Assembly (NCBI GenBank): GCA_030651695.1
Contig: JAUSCD010000008.1
Coordinates: 62,001-126,000 of the forward strand
Length of the DNA stretch: 64,000 nucleotides
Reading direction: 5' to 3'
Source of the DNA: Pseudohongiella sp.
Lineage (GTDB): Bacteria > Pseudomonadota > Gammaproteobacteria > Pseudomonadales > Pseudohongiellaceae
Shown here: one piece after another, positions 34,447 through 42,748 of the stretch
Position numbering within the stretch: position 1 is the first letter of the stretch
Layout of the letters: every line of letters begins with the position of its first letter
The notes under the pieces: generated by a model
Database searches by the model: none
What the model was told of the DNA's origin: nothing
The model's input: the letters and a program-made list of their open reading frames with translations, nothing else
Translations under genes and position numbers: made by a program

Positions 34447-34625
34447 CGACGGGAAGACCGGGTGGTGCCAGACCGGCCGCATCATTTGAGGGGGCGCCCG
34501 GCGGTGCGGAACTCGACTTCGCGGCTGCGCCGCTCAGGACTCGCACAGTCCTCCCGCTTTTTCGGGCGGCCCCTCAAATGATGAGCGCGGCCTGATTGGT
34601 CTGGCACGGCTCCCCACGCCCGTTG
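34447..34625 (-). repeat. Covarying hairpin repeat, copy 1 (minus orientation)
   Basis: About 180 bp. In family orientation (minus strand) it reads outer arm, bulge AATCA, GGCCGC, bulge GCTC, inner arm from ATCATTTGAGGGG, conserved core, then inner arm complement, GCGGCC and outer arm complement. The inner end of the outer arm (34465-34474 with 34598-34607) pairs perfectly; the distal part is more degenerate than in the other copies. Lies between the NHL-repeat gene terminator and the next gene (+). Confidence 0.85.
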
Positions 34626-34706
34626 CTCACTCTGATCGGTGGGTTGGCAGGACGCGGTGGTGGGCTGAACTTCTTTGTTTATTACGTGCTAAAGTCTGTC
34701 TGAATT

Positions 34707-35459
34707 GTGTTTCGGACGGACTCGAGCTTGAGCACTGAACTACTCATCAGCCTGATCGGGCTGGCACTTATCGACAGCACCAGCATCGGTACCTTGCTGA
34801 TTCCGGTGTGGTTGCTGCTGGATCACCGGGACGTGCGGGTATCCGGCATGATGATCTACCTGGTCACGATTGCTGGTTTCTATCTGCTGGTGGGACTCGC
34901 CATCCTGCTGGGTGCAGAGCTGCTGATGAGTACGGACGGGCCGGCTGTGACTGGTGATGAGCCAGCGACAAACTCACTGATTTCACTTCTGATACTTGTT
35001 GCGCAACTGGCTATTGGCATCGGCTTGTTTGCAATCAGTTTCCGTTTTGACAGCAGCAAGCCCGGCGCCACCGAGCGTATTGAGCGCTGGAAAACCAGGG
35101 CTGCAAATGCGGGCACTTCCCCGCGATTTCTTATCGGACTTGCATTGATTGCTGCGATGGCCGAAGTTGCGACCATGCTGCCCTACCTCGGCGCTATCGC
35201 CATGATCACCAGCGCCAATCTCAACTGGATGACAGTCATTGCATTGATGTCAGCATACTGCCTGCTCATGATTCTTCCCGCCATGGCACTACTATCCATG
35301 CGCCTGCTGATGGCAGAAAGAATCCGGCCCGTGCTCATAAAAGTCGACAGCTGGATCACAAAAAACGCAGAATCCGCACTGGGCTGGGTACTCGGCATCG
35401 CAGGATTTCTGATTGCACGTGACGCCATCGCAAGAATCTGGACCGGATGGCTCACCTAA
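34707..35459 (+). CDS. GAP/SfLAP-like polytopic membrane protein
   Basis: 250 aa with about six hydrophobic segments and the early motif LIGLALIDSTSIGTLLIPVWLLL. The second half has FLIGLALIAAMAEVATMLPYLGAIA, a repeat of the first. This internal duplication and the spacing resemble the GAP (Sap, sulfolipid-1-addressing protein) and LysE-related exporter superfamily. The substrate is unknown. The start is uncertain: the GTG at 34707 or the TTG at 34728. It is the only gene between hairpin repeat copies 1 and 2, which face opposite ways. Confidence 0.72.
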   Translation: MFRTDSSLSTELLISLIGLALIDSTSIGTLLIPVWLLLDHRDVRVSGMMIYLVTIAGFYLLVGLAILLGAELLMSTDGPAVTGDEPATNSLISLLILVAQLAIGIGLFAISFRFDSSKPGATERIERWKTRAANAGTSPRFLIGLALIAAMAEVATMLPYLGAIAMITSANLNWMTVIALMSAYCLLMILPAMALLSMRLLMAERIRPVLIKVDSWITKNAESALGWVLGIAGFLIARDAIARIWTGWLT

Positions 35460-35476
35460 GCCAAATCCGGAGTGAG

Positions 35477-35655
35477 CAACGGGAGCGGGTTACCGTGCCA
35501 GACCAATCAGGCCGCGCTTATCATTTGCGGGGGCGCCCGAAAAAGCGGGAGCACTGTTCGAACTCCGAGCGGCGCAGCCGTGAGGGTGAGTTGCGCACCG
35601 CCGGGCGCCCCCGCAAATGATGCGGCCGGTCTGGCACGGTAACCCGCTCCCGTTG
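35477..35655 (+). repeat. Covarying hairpin repeat, copy 2 (plus orientation)
   Basis: 179 bp. A perfect 28-bp inverted repeat forms the outer arm (35477-35504 with 35628-35655). Inside are the conserved bulge AATCA (35505-35509), GGCCGC/GCGGCC pairing (35510-35515 with 35622-35627), bulge GCTT (35516-35519) and a perfect 20-bp inner arm (35520-35539 with 35602-35621). A core of about 60 bp follows the inner arm. It fills the space between convergent genes ending at 35459 and 35686. Flanked by ATCCGGAGTGAG upstream. Confidence 0.92.
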
Positions 35656-35685
35656 CGGCCACACCATTTAGTCCGGTTTTCCAGA

Positions 35686-36792
35686 TTAATACAGCACAAC
35701 ACTCCGGATTGACTTGCCCTCATGCATCAGATCAAACGCATCATTGATCTTATCCAATGGCATCGTATGCGTAATCAAATCATCAATGTTCAAACGCCCC
35801 TCCATATACATATCAACAATGGTCGGCACATCCGTACGCCCACGCGCACCACCAAATGCACTGCCGCGCCACACACGCCCAGTCACCAACTGGAACGGCC
35901 GCGTCGAAATTTCTTTGCCAGCACCCGCCACACCAATAATGATCGATTCACCCCAACCTTTGTGACATGCCTCCAGCGCCTGACGCATAGTGGTAACATT
36001 CCCAATACACTCAAAGGTGTAATCAGCCCCGCCTTTGGTCAGCTCAACAATGGCTTCCACCACGTCGTGCACTTCCTTCGGATTAATGAAATCAGTCATA
36101 CCAAACTTGCGCGCAAGCTCCACTTTTGACGGATTGATATCAACACCAATAATCTGCCGCGCGCCAACCAGACGTGCCGCTTGTATTACATTCAGACCAA
36201 TACCACCCAAACCAAACACCACTACGCGCGATCCGGGTTCAACTTTGGCATCAAAAATTACTGCGCCAACACCTGTCGTGACGCCGCACCCGATATAACA
36301 GACTTTATCCAGCGGCGCATCCGGACGAATTTTAGCCAAGGCAATTTCCGGCAATACCGTGTAATTGGAAAACGTCGAACACCCCATGTAATGTAGTATA
36401 GGCTCGCCATCCAACGAAAACCGGCTGGTACCGTCTGGCATCAGACCACGACCTTGAGTGCTGCGGATGGCCTGACACAAATTGGTTTTAGGATGCAGAC
36501 AATACTCACACTCGCGGCACTCGGGCGTGTACAGAGGGATAACAGTATCGCCTTTTTTTAGCGACTTCACCCCCGGCCCTACATCAACTACAACACCAGC
36601 TCCTTCATGCCCCAGAATCGCTGGAAACGCCCCTTCAGGATCATCACCCGACAGCGTGAATGCGTCTGTATGACAAATCCCTGTTGCTTTTAACTCAACC
36701 AGAACCTCGCCCGCTTTCGGGCCCTCCAGATCCACTTCGATAATTTCCAGAGGTTTACCGGCAGCAAAGGCAACGGCGGCACGTGTTTTCAT
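35686..36792 (-). CDS. frmA: S-(hydroxymethyl)glutathione dehydrogenase / class III alcohol dehydrogenase
   Basis: 368 aa zinc-dependent dehydrogenase that oxidises the formaldehyde-glutathione adduct to S-formylglutathione with NAD. Catalytic zinc ligands are in [12 protein letters not shown] and GHEGAG; the structural zinc has the four-Cys loop [15 protein letters not shown]; the NAD site is [15 protein letters not shown]; and GARGRTDVP is class III specific. Downstream partner of the FghA gene (52-bp gap) on the minus strand. No FrmR-type regulator is visible. Confidence 0.95.
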   Translation of the reverse strand: MKTRAAVAFAAGKPLEIIEVDLEGPKAGEVLVELKATGICHTDAFTLSGDDPEGAFPAILGHEGAGVVVDVGPGVKSLKKGDTVIPLYTPECRECEYCLHPKTNLCQAIRSTQGRGLMPDGTSRFSLDGEPILHYMGCSTFSNYTVLPEIALAKIRPDAPLDKVCYIGCGVTTGVGAVIFDAKVEPGSRVVVFGLGGIGLNVIQAARLVGARQIIGVDINPSKVELARKFGMTDFINPKEVHDVVEAIVELTKGGADYTFECIGNVTTMRQALEACHKGWGESIIIGVAGAGKEISTRPFQLVTGRVWRGSAFGGARGRTDVPTIVDMYMEGRLNIDDLITHTMPLDKINDAFDLMHEGKSIRSVVLY

Positions 36793-36844
36793 ACTTGAAC
36801 TCCTGACAGGTTTATTCAGCCGGTTTGATGCCGGCGTTTAAAAA

Positions 36845-37684
36845 TCACGCAAGTAAAAACTGCGCATGGAAGCGCAAATGCTCCTCCATAAATGTCGACA
36901 CAAAATAATAACTGTGATCATAACCATCCTGATAACGCACACGTGCATCAGGCAATCCGGAAGCTACGGCAATTAAAGCTTCGGTGTTTAATTGTGTGTG
37001 CAGAAACTCATCTGCTGTACCCGTATCCACCAATAATGGCAATGACAACCCGCGCGCTTTTATCAACTCAACGCTGTCGTATTGCTTCCAGCTTTGCTGA
37101 TCCTCTCCCAAATAGGCGGAAAACGCTTTCTGCCCCCAGGGGCAATTGACCGGATTGGCGATGGGTGCAAAAGCTGACACCGATACAAAGCGCTCAGGCA
37201 GTCTGGCGGCAAGCATCAAAGCGCCATGTCCCCCCATTGAATGTCCACTGATAGACCGCTTGTTTGTCACCGGAAAATTTCTTTCTATAAAAGCGGGAAG
37301 CTCGGCGCTGATGTAGTCAAACATCCGGAAGTGCTTATCCCAGGGAGCCAGGGTTGCATTCAGATAGAAGCTGGCGCCCTGACCCAGATCGTAGGCCTGA
37401 TCATTGGGCACCTGATCACCACGCGGGCTGGTATCCGGAATAACCAGCGCTATGCCCAACTCGGCGGCAACACGCTGGGCACCGGATTTGGTGCTGAAAT
37501 TTTCATCCGTACCTGTTAACCCGGTGAGCCAGTACAGTGCCGGGACAGGATGCTCTACAGAGGCTTTCGGCGGCAGGAACACCGAAAATCGCATCGTGCA
37601 TTGCAACACTTCGGACTCGTGCTCAATACGTATCTGCTTACCTTCAAAGTGTTTCTGCTGACTGACGGTTGTTAATGCACTCAT
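36845..37684 (-). CDS. S-formylglutathione hydrolase
   Basis: 279 aa esterase-D family enzyme that hydrolyses S-formylglutathione to formate and glutathione, the step after FrmA. The nucleophile Ser lies in GHSMGGHGAL, the oxyanion region is LYWLTGLTGTDENF, the Asp is in LVDTGTADEFL and the His is in DGYDHSYYF. The ATG at 37684 gives the family length of about 280; the frame continues 14 codons upstream. First gene of the formaldehyde detoxification pair. Confidence 0.95.
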   Translation of the reverse strand: MSALTTVSQQKHFEGKQIRIEHESEVLQCTMRFSVFLPPKASVEHPVPALYWLTGLTGTDENFSTKSGAQRVAAELGIALVIPDTSPRGDQVPNDQAYDLGQGASFYLNATLAPWDKHFRMFDYISAELPAFIERNFPVTNKRSISGHSMGGHGALMLAARLPERFVSVSAFAPIANPVNCPWGQKAFSAYLGEDQQSWKQYDSVELIKARGLSLPLLVDTGTADEFLHTQLNTEALIAVASGLPDARVRYQDGYDHSYYFVSTFMEEHLRFHAQFLLA

Positions 37685-37838
37685 GGCGACTCCACCAATG
37701 TTTTGCGATGAGTGTGATACTGGCAAACTTGTGCAGAAAGGTCTACCGGATCACTGATTCAAACACCAAGAAAGCAGTCAGACGGCTGATCATGGCGTAT
37801 GATAGGCGAAAATCCTGAAACACGAGTGATTCAGCCTT

Positions 37839-38414
37839 ATGACGATCAGCCACACTTCAGCTGTTGAAGAACAACCCACATTGGCCACCGAACGGCTGCG
37901 CTTGCGCCCCTACCGGCTGGATGACGCTCCCCGCATAAAGAAGCTGGCCGGTGAGCGCGACGTCGCAGAAATGACCCGCACTATTCCCCATCCATACCCC
38001 GAGGGCGAAGCCGAACGCTGGATTCAGCAACAACCCATGGCGTGGCAGAATGGCAGTTCAGTCACTTTTGCCGTCACCCTGCGCAACAAAGACGAAACGA
38101 TCGGCACTGTAGGCTTGTTTAACCGCCAGGATCGTGAAGCAGAAATCGGGTACTGGATAGGCGTACCTTTTCAGGGCGAAGGTTATTGCACCGAAGCGGT
38201 GGAAGCTCTGATAGGATTCGGCATAGCGGAACTCGGTGTAACGCGGTTTTACGCCAGTCACCTGAAACGCAATCCGGCATCTGGCGCAGTGCTTCGCAAT
38301 GCCGGTCTGCGTAAAATTGGCAAAGACAGTATTGTCTGGCGTGACGGTGTCAGTCAGGAACAGGTCGAACTGTACGAGCTTCTGATTGAGGATGAGCCAC
38401 CGGCCGACGACTGA
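37839..38414 (+). CDS. GNAT N-acetyltransferase, RimJ/RimL type
   Basis: 191 aa. The N-terminal TERLRLRPYRLDDAPRI and the later EIGYWIGVPFQGEGYCTEAVEALIGFG (read in two parts: EIGYWIGVPFQGEGY and CTEAVEALIGFG) are typical of RimJ/RimL-like acetyltransferases; acetyl-CoA binding follows in the QGEGYCTEA loop. It may acetylate a protein N-terminus or a small amine; the target is unknown. The APC permease starts 58 bp downstream on the same strand. Confidence 0.88.
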   Translation: MTISHTSAVEEQPTLATERLRLRPYRLDDAPRIKKLAGERDVAEMTRTIPHPYPEGEAERWIQQQPMAWQNGSSVTFAVTLRNKDETIGTVGLFNRQDREAEIGYWIGVPFQGEGYCTEAVEALIGFGIAELGVTRFYASHLKRNPASGAVLRNAGLRKIGKDSIVWRDGVSQEQVELYELLIEDEPPADD

Positions 38415-38472
38415 CAGGCTGTTTCACAAACGCTGCTGCAGTCACAAAAATAATAATCAGGATCTGTTTTTT

Positions 38473-39813
38473 ATGTACAAAGCCGGTTCGTATACACCCG
38501 CTACCGCCATTGCCGTGGTTATTGCCAACATGATAGGAACCGGTGTATTTACCAGCATCGGTTTCCAGATTATCGATATCAAATCCAGTTTTGTACTGTT
38601 AATGCTTTGGCTGGTGGGTGGTATCGCCGCGCTTTGTGGGGCGCTGACTTACGCCGAACTGGCCAGCCGCTTACCCCGCTCCGGCGGCGAATACAATTTC
38701 CTAAGTCAGCTGTATCACCCTTCTGTGGGCTTTGTTTCGGGCTGGGTATCATTGACGGTGGGTTTTGCGGCACCAACAGCATTGGCAGCTATGACCTTCG
38801 CCGCTTACCTCGACTCCGCTCTTGTTAATATTATTGATATCAACCGGGTGTTGGCGGCGCTGCTGCTGGTTACTGTGGTGACCCTGGTGCATGGACGCAA
38901 TCACAAAGCCAGCGGCGGCTTGCAGAACTGGTTTACGCTGATCAAAATCGGACTGATCATCGCATTTGTTGTACTGGTTGGTCTCAGTGTAGATGCACCA
39001 CAAACCGTCAACCTGCTGCCAGTAAGAGGTGACGGCGCACTGCTCACCAGCAGTGCTTTTGCAGTCTCGCTGATTTATGTTAACTATGCCTATACCGGCT
39101 GGAATGCTGCCACGTATATTACCGGAGAAATTGACAACCCCGGGCGATCCGTTCCCGTAGTCCTGATTGTTGGCACATCGGTTGTCATTCTGTTGTATCT
39201 GGCACTCAATGCTGCTTTTCTGTACGCCGTACCCATGGAGATGCTGGAAGGCAAACTTGAAATTGGCGTCATTGTTGCCCAGGAAACGTTTGGCGAAACC
39301 GGCGCCTTGATGATGGGTGGCGTGTTGTCACTGTTGCTTGTTTCTACCGTATCCGCCATGTTGATGGCCGGTCCGCGAGTGTTGCAGGTGATGGGCGAAG
39401 ACTTCAGGTTGTTCCGCAAACTTTCTGTGCACAATAAAGGCGGTGTTCCCCGAACAGCGATTTACACGCAGGGCGCACTCACGCTGATTTTTATTCTGAC
39501 GTCCACTTTTGAATCAATCCTGGTTTTTTCGGGATTTATTCTGGGACTCAGTTCACTTGCAACAGTGTTAGGTGTATTTGTACTGCGTTATAAAAAGGGC
39601 GCGGACGTGCAGGCAAAAGGCGACGACAACGGCTATCGCACATGGTTATATCCGCTGCCACCATTGATTTACAGCAGCATTGTTATCTGGACCTTGAGTT
39701 TTATTGTTATCAACAGGCCACAGGAAGCCGGAATAGCACTGGCTATTATCGTGCTTGGTTTTGCTGCGTGGTATGCCACTGAAAAATTATCTGCTGACGG
39801 GGAATCCCAATGA
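38473..39813 (+). CDS. APC-family amino acid permease
   Basis: 446 aa inner-membrane transporter with about 12 helices. The start of the APC fold is clear: AIAVVIANMIGTGVFTSIGF (unwound TM1, GTGVFT), then LTYAELASRLPRSGGEYNFL in TM3. The ATG at 38473 begins a typical permease N-terminus; the frame is open 29 codons upstream. The stop overlaps the start of the penicillin-acylase gene (ATGA), so transport is likely coupled to hydrolysis of an acylated amino compound. Confidence 0.9.
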   Translation: MYKAGSYTPATAIAVVIANMIGTGVFTSIGFQIIDIKSSFVLLMLWLVGGIAALCGALTYAELASRLPRSGGEYNFLSQLYHPSVGFVSGWVSLTVGFAAPTALAAMTFAAYLDSALVNIIDINRVLAALLLVTVVTLVHGRNHKASGGLQNWFTLIKIGLIIAFVVLVGLSVDAPQTVNLLPVRGDGALLTSSAFAVSLIYVNYAYTGWNAATYITGEIDNPGRSVPVVLIVGTSVVILLYLALNAAFLYAVPMEMLEGKLEIGVIVAQETFGETGALMMGGVLSLLLVSTVSAMLMAGPRVLQVMGEDFRLFRKLSVHNKGGVPRTAIYTQGALTLIFILTSTFESILVFSGFILGLSSLATVLGVFVLRYKKGADVQAKGDDNGYRTWLYPLPPLIYSSIVIWTLSFIVINRPQEAGIALAIIVLGFAAWYATEKLSADGESQ

Positions 39814-42158
39814 ACCACACCACTGCTTTATCTCTCAGACTAAATGCCACAATCAGACTGTACCTGCGCCCTGCGCTGCTGCCACTCGCTTTTGTCACTT
39901 TGGCCGCGTGCTCGCCATCCGTGGAAACAGACAACACCAATTCTGAAATTATCTCGGAACAACAGATTCAGGCAGAGACTCAACGACTGCAGCAAATCGC
40001 CCAGCGCGTAGAAATTGTGCGCGATGATTTTGGTGTCGCTCATATCTATGCAAAAACCGATGCCGATGTAGTCTTCGGTTTCCTTTACGCACAAGCCGAA
40101 GATGATTTCCCGCGGATAGAACGCAACTACACCTGGGCTATTGGCCGGCTGGCTGAAGTGGAAGGCGAAAGTGCTCTCTACAGCGATCTGCGCGCACGTC
40201 TGTACATGAGCGAAGATGAAGCCCGAGCTGCCTATGAAGCTGCGCCAGTCTGGTTGCAAGAGTTGTGTGACGCCTTTGCTGACGGCCTGAATTTCTATCT
40301 CGCTTCCAACCCGCTGGTACAACCCAGGTTGCTGACGCGCTTTGAAAACTGGATGCCGTTTTACTTTTTTGAGGGCTCCATTGGCGGCGACATTGAAGCC
40401 ATACCAACGGCCGGCATAGAAGCCCTGTACTCACAGGCGCAGGCACACATTGGCAATCTGCCTGTGGCTTCCACAGTGAACCTTAATCAACAACCAGTTA
40501 TTGCCAGTGTGGCACCAGCCCCACTTGCTGAAACTATTTTTGATGAACCGGCAGGTTCCAATGGAATTGCTGTGAACGGCGAAATGAGTGCAAGCGGCAA
40601 TGCGCTGCTGCTAATCAATCCACACACCAGCTTCTTTTTCCGTGGAGAATATCAACTGGTCAGCGAAGAAGGCCTGAACGCTTATGGCGCTGCGACCTGG
40701 GGCCAGTTCTTCATTTACCAGGGTTTTAACGAAACCACAGGCTGGATGCACACCAGTACGTTCGCAGATTTTATGGACGAGTTTGTACATCAGGTCGTGA
40801 ATGACAACGGCGAACTCAAATACCACTACGGCGATGAACTGCGTTCAGTTGACGTATCTGAAGTCACGCTGCGTTACCGGACTGACAGCCCGACCAATGA
40901 CAGCAACAGCGCCCCCCAATATGCTGAGCGGACATTTCCGATTTACCGTACTCACCAAGGCCCGATCACTCACATGCTGGATGGACAATGGGTAGTGACC
41001 CGCATCAACTGGAATCCTGTTGACGCACTGCGCCAATCCTACCAGCGCATGAAAACTGCCAACTACAGTGAGTTCCGCGAGATGATGGATATCCGCACCA
41101 ACTCGTCCAACAACACGGTATTCGCCGACGCGGAAGGCAATATTGCCTATTTCCACGGCAATTTTATGCCCAGACGAGATCCCCGGTTCAATTACTCACA
41201 ACCCGTTGACGGTAGCAATCCTGCAACTGACTGGCAGGGTGTACATGAAGTTGATGAAACCGTGATGATAGTCAACCCGCCCAACGGCTGGATTCAGAAC
41301 AGCAATGCCACACCTTTCACGGTATCAGGTGAATACAGTCCTAATCCGGATAACTATCCACGCTATATGGCGCCAGATGCTGAAAACTTCCGGCAGTTGA
41401 ATTCCGTTGAACTGTTGTCCGGCACTTCCGGACTCGACATCAACAGCTTGCTGGATCTGGCCTACGACCCGACACTGAAGGCTTTTGAGCAAATGATTCC
41501 TGGATTGGTGAGCGCGTTTGACGAACTGGAAACTGACTGGCCGGATCTTGAGCAGCCGATTGAAGCACTGCGCGGCTGGAACTTTAAAGTCAGCGCAGAT
41601 TCTGTGGCCATGACTCTCGCACATTTTTACGGCATGAACGCAGCCCAGCGTATCGAAACGCCAGCGGGTATGACACAGCTGGAGCAAATCAACTGGTTAG
41701 GCACGGACGCACCGGCAGTGGACAAACTGCGAGTACTTAGTGAAACAATGGCTCAATTAAACGAAAGCTTCGGCACCTGGAGCACGCCGTGGGCTGAGGT
41801 GAACCGGTTCCAGCGCATCACGGGTGATATAAACCATCCGTACAGTGACAATGCCCCGAGTCTGCCGGTTGCAATGGCGTCGTCACGCTGGGGTGCGTTG
41901 GCGTCGTTTGGGGCGCGTGCGTTCCCGGGCACTAACCGTATCTATGGTAACTCGGGCAACAGTTTTGTGGCTGTTGTTGAGTTTGGTGAGCGGGTAGAAG
42001 CAATCTCAATTCTGGCGGGCGGTCAGAGTAGCGATCCGGCATCGCCGCACTTTTCTGATCAGGCTCAGCGCTATGTAGACCGTGAGTTCAAGAAAGTAGC
42101 GTTTTATCCGGAGGATGTAAACGCACGGGCCCAGCGACGATACAATCCTGGGGAGTGA
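39810..42158 (+). CDS. Penicillin acylase family lipoprotein (Ntn amidohydrolase)
   Basis: 782 aa precursor. The N-terminus has a lipobox-like LAAC (about residue 34), so the protein is probably an envelope lipoprotein. The alpha chain begins VEIVRDDFGVAHIYAKTDAD. The autocatalytic nucleophile Ser is in PAGSNGIAVNGEMS near residue 251, which would become the beta-chain N-terminus after self-cleavage. Family members cleave N-acyl bonds in penicillins, acyl-homoserine lactones or N-acyl amino acids. Coupled (ATGA) to an amino acid permease, which favours acyl amino acids or AHLs, an inference only. Confidence 0.9.
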   Translation: MNHTTALSLRLNATIRLYLRPALLPLAFVTLAACSPSVETDNTNSEIISEQQIQAETQRLQQIAQRVEIVRDDFGVAHIYAKTDADVVFGFLYAQAEDDFPRIERNYTWAIGRLAEVEGESALYSDLRARLYMSEDEARAAYEAAPVWLQELCDAFADGLNFYLASNPLVQPRLLTRFENWMPFYFFEGSIGGDIEAIPTAGIEALYSQAQAHIGNLPVASTVNLNQQPVIASVAPAPLAETIFDEPAGSNGIAVNGEMSASGNALLLINPHTSFFFRGEYQLVSEEGLNAYGAATWGQFFIYQGFNETTGWMHTSTFADFMDEFVHQVVNDNGELKYHYGDELRSVDVSEVTLRYRTDSPTNDSNSAPQYAERTFPIYRTHQGPITHMLDGQWVVTRINWNPVDALRQSYQRMKTANYSEFREMMDIRTNSSNNTVFADAEGNIAYFHGNFMPRRDPRFNYSQPVDGSNPATDWQGVHEVDETVMIVNPPNGWIQNSNATPFTVSGEYSPNPDNYPRYMAPDAENFRQLNSVELLSGTSGLDINSLLDLAYDPTLKAFEQMIPGLVSAFDELETDWPDLEQPIEALRGWNFKVSADSVAMTLAHFYGMNAAQRIETPAGMTQLEQINWLGTDAPAVDKLRVLSETMAQLNESFGTWSTPWAEVNRFQRITGDINHPYSDNAPSLPVAMASSRWGALASFGARAFPGTNRIYGNSGNSFVAVVEFGERVEAISILAGGQSSDPASPHFSDQAQRYVDREFKKVAFYPEDVNARAQRRYNPGE

Positions 42159-42177
42159 TTGTTTGTTTACAGTGGCC

Positions 42178-42360
42178 GCGTTGGGAAGGCACAGCCGTGG
42201 CCGACCGGCCGCATCCTCTGCATCAGCGCCCGGCGCTGCGCAACTCGTCCTCAGTCGCTACGCTCCTTGCGAACTCAGACAGTGCTCGCGCTATTTCGGG
42301 CGCTAATGCAGAGGATAAGCGCGGCCTGATTGGTCGGCCACGGCTGTGCCTCCCCAACGC
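42178..42360 (-). repeat. Covarying hairpin repeat, copy 3 (minus orientation)
   Basis: 183 bp, starting about 20 bp after the acylase stop codon. The outer arm (42178-42206 with 42332-42360) pairs over 29 bp with one G-U-type mismatch, and its sequence is unlike copies 1 and 2. Read on the minus strand the order is outer arm, AATCA, GGCCGC, GCTT, inner arm (ATCCTCTGCATTAGCGCC; one G-U), core with GAGCACTGT and GAGTTGCGCA, inner arm complement, GCGGCC, outer arm complement. Confidence 0.9.
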
Positions 42361-42513
42361 TCTCGATTCAACTTTGGGTGGGATAAGCGGCACCTGTCCG
42401 TGTTCGACTTGTGTGGCACAACAATGCCGCCGTCGATAATGCGCTCCATGCACAAGCAACAGATCCAACTACCCTTCGCGCTCCACCCACTCACAAACCC
42501 CGATCCGGAGTGA
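42361..42513. other. Short spacer between hairpin copies 3 and 4
   Basis: About 150 bp between two oppositely facing repeats in a convergent intergenic space of 590 bp. I see no gene or clear signal, except the repeat-flank sequence GATCCGGAGTGAGCAAGGG shared with copy 2 at its right end. Confidence 0.5.
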
Positions 42514-42693
42514 GCAAGGGAAGCGCAGGAGGATGCCGGACCAATCAGGCCGCGCTTATCCTATGAGAGCCGACCGAAAAAGTGCGAGCATTGTCCGAAT
42601 CCCGAGCGGCAAAGCCGCGAGGTTGAGTTGCGCAGCACCGGTCGGCTGCTCAGAGGATGCGGCCGGTCCGGCGTCCTCCTGCGCTTCCCTTGC
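42514..42693 (+). repeat. Covarying hairpin repeat, copy 4 (plus orientation)
   Basis: 180 bp. The outer arm (42514-42542 with 42665-42693) pairs over 29 bp with one G-U-type mismatch; the sequence again differs from the other copies. AATCA, GGCCGC/GCGGCC and GCTT are conserved. The inner arm begins ATCCTATGAGAGCC and pairs with a single bulge. The core has CGAAAAAGTGCGAGCATTGT, GCGGC-AAA-GCCGC and GAGTTGCGCA. The element ends about 55 bp before the end of the convergent hydrolase gene. Confidence 0.9.
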
Positions 42694-42748
42694 GCCCACA
42701 CCCGAATCAATCCAAACACTCACTTGCATCGCAACTAACCGATAAAAA

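Noticed and set aside
34389-34595. Open frame of 68 codons inside hairpin repeat copy 1
   Set aside because: It lies in the arms and core of the repeat, has no ribosome site, and the same frame is not kept in the other copies.
42155-42439. Open frame of 94 codons overlapping hairpin repeat copy 3
   Set aside because: Coding potential is a by-product of the GC-rich repeat; not shared with other copies.
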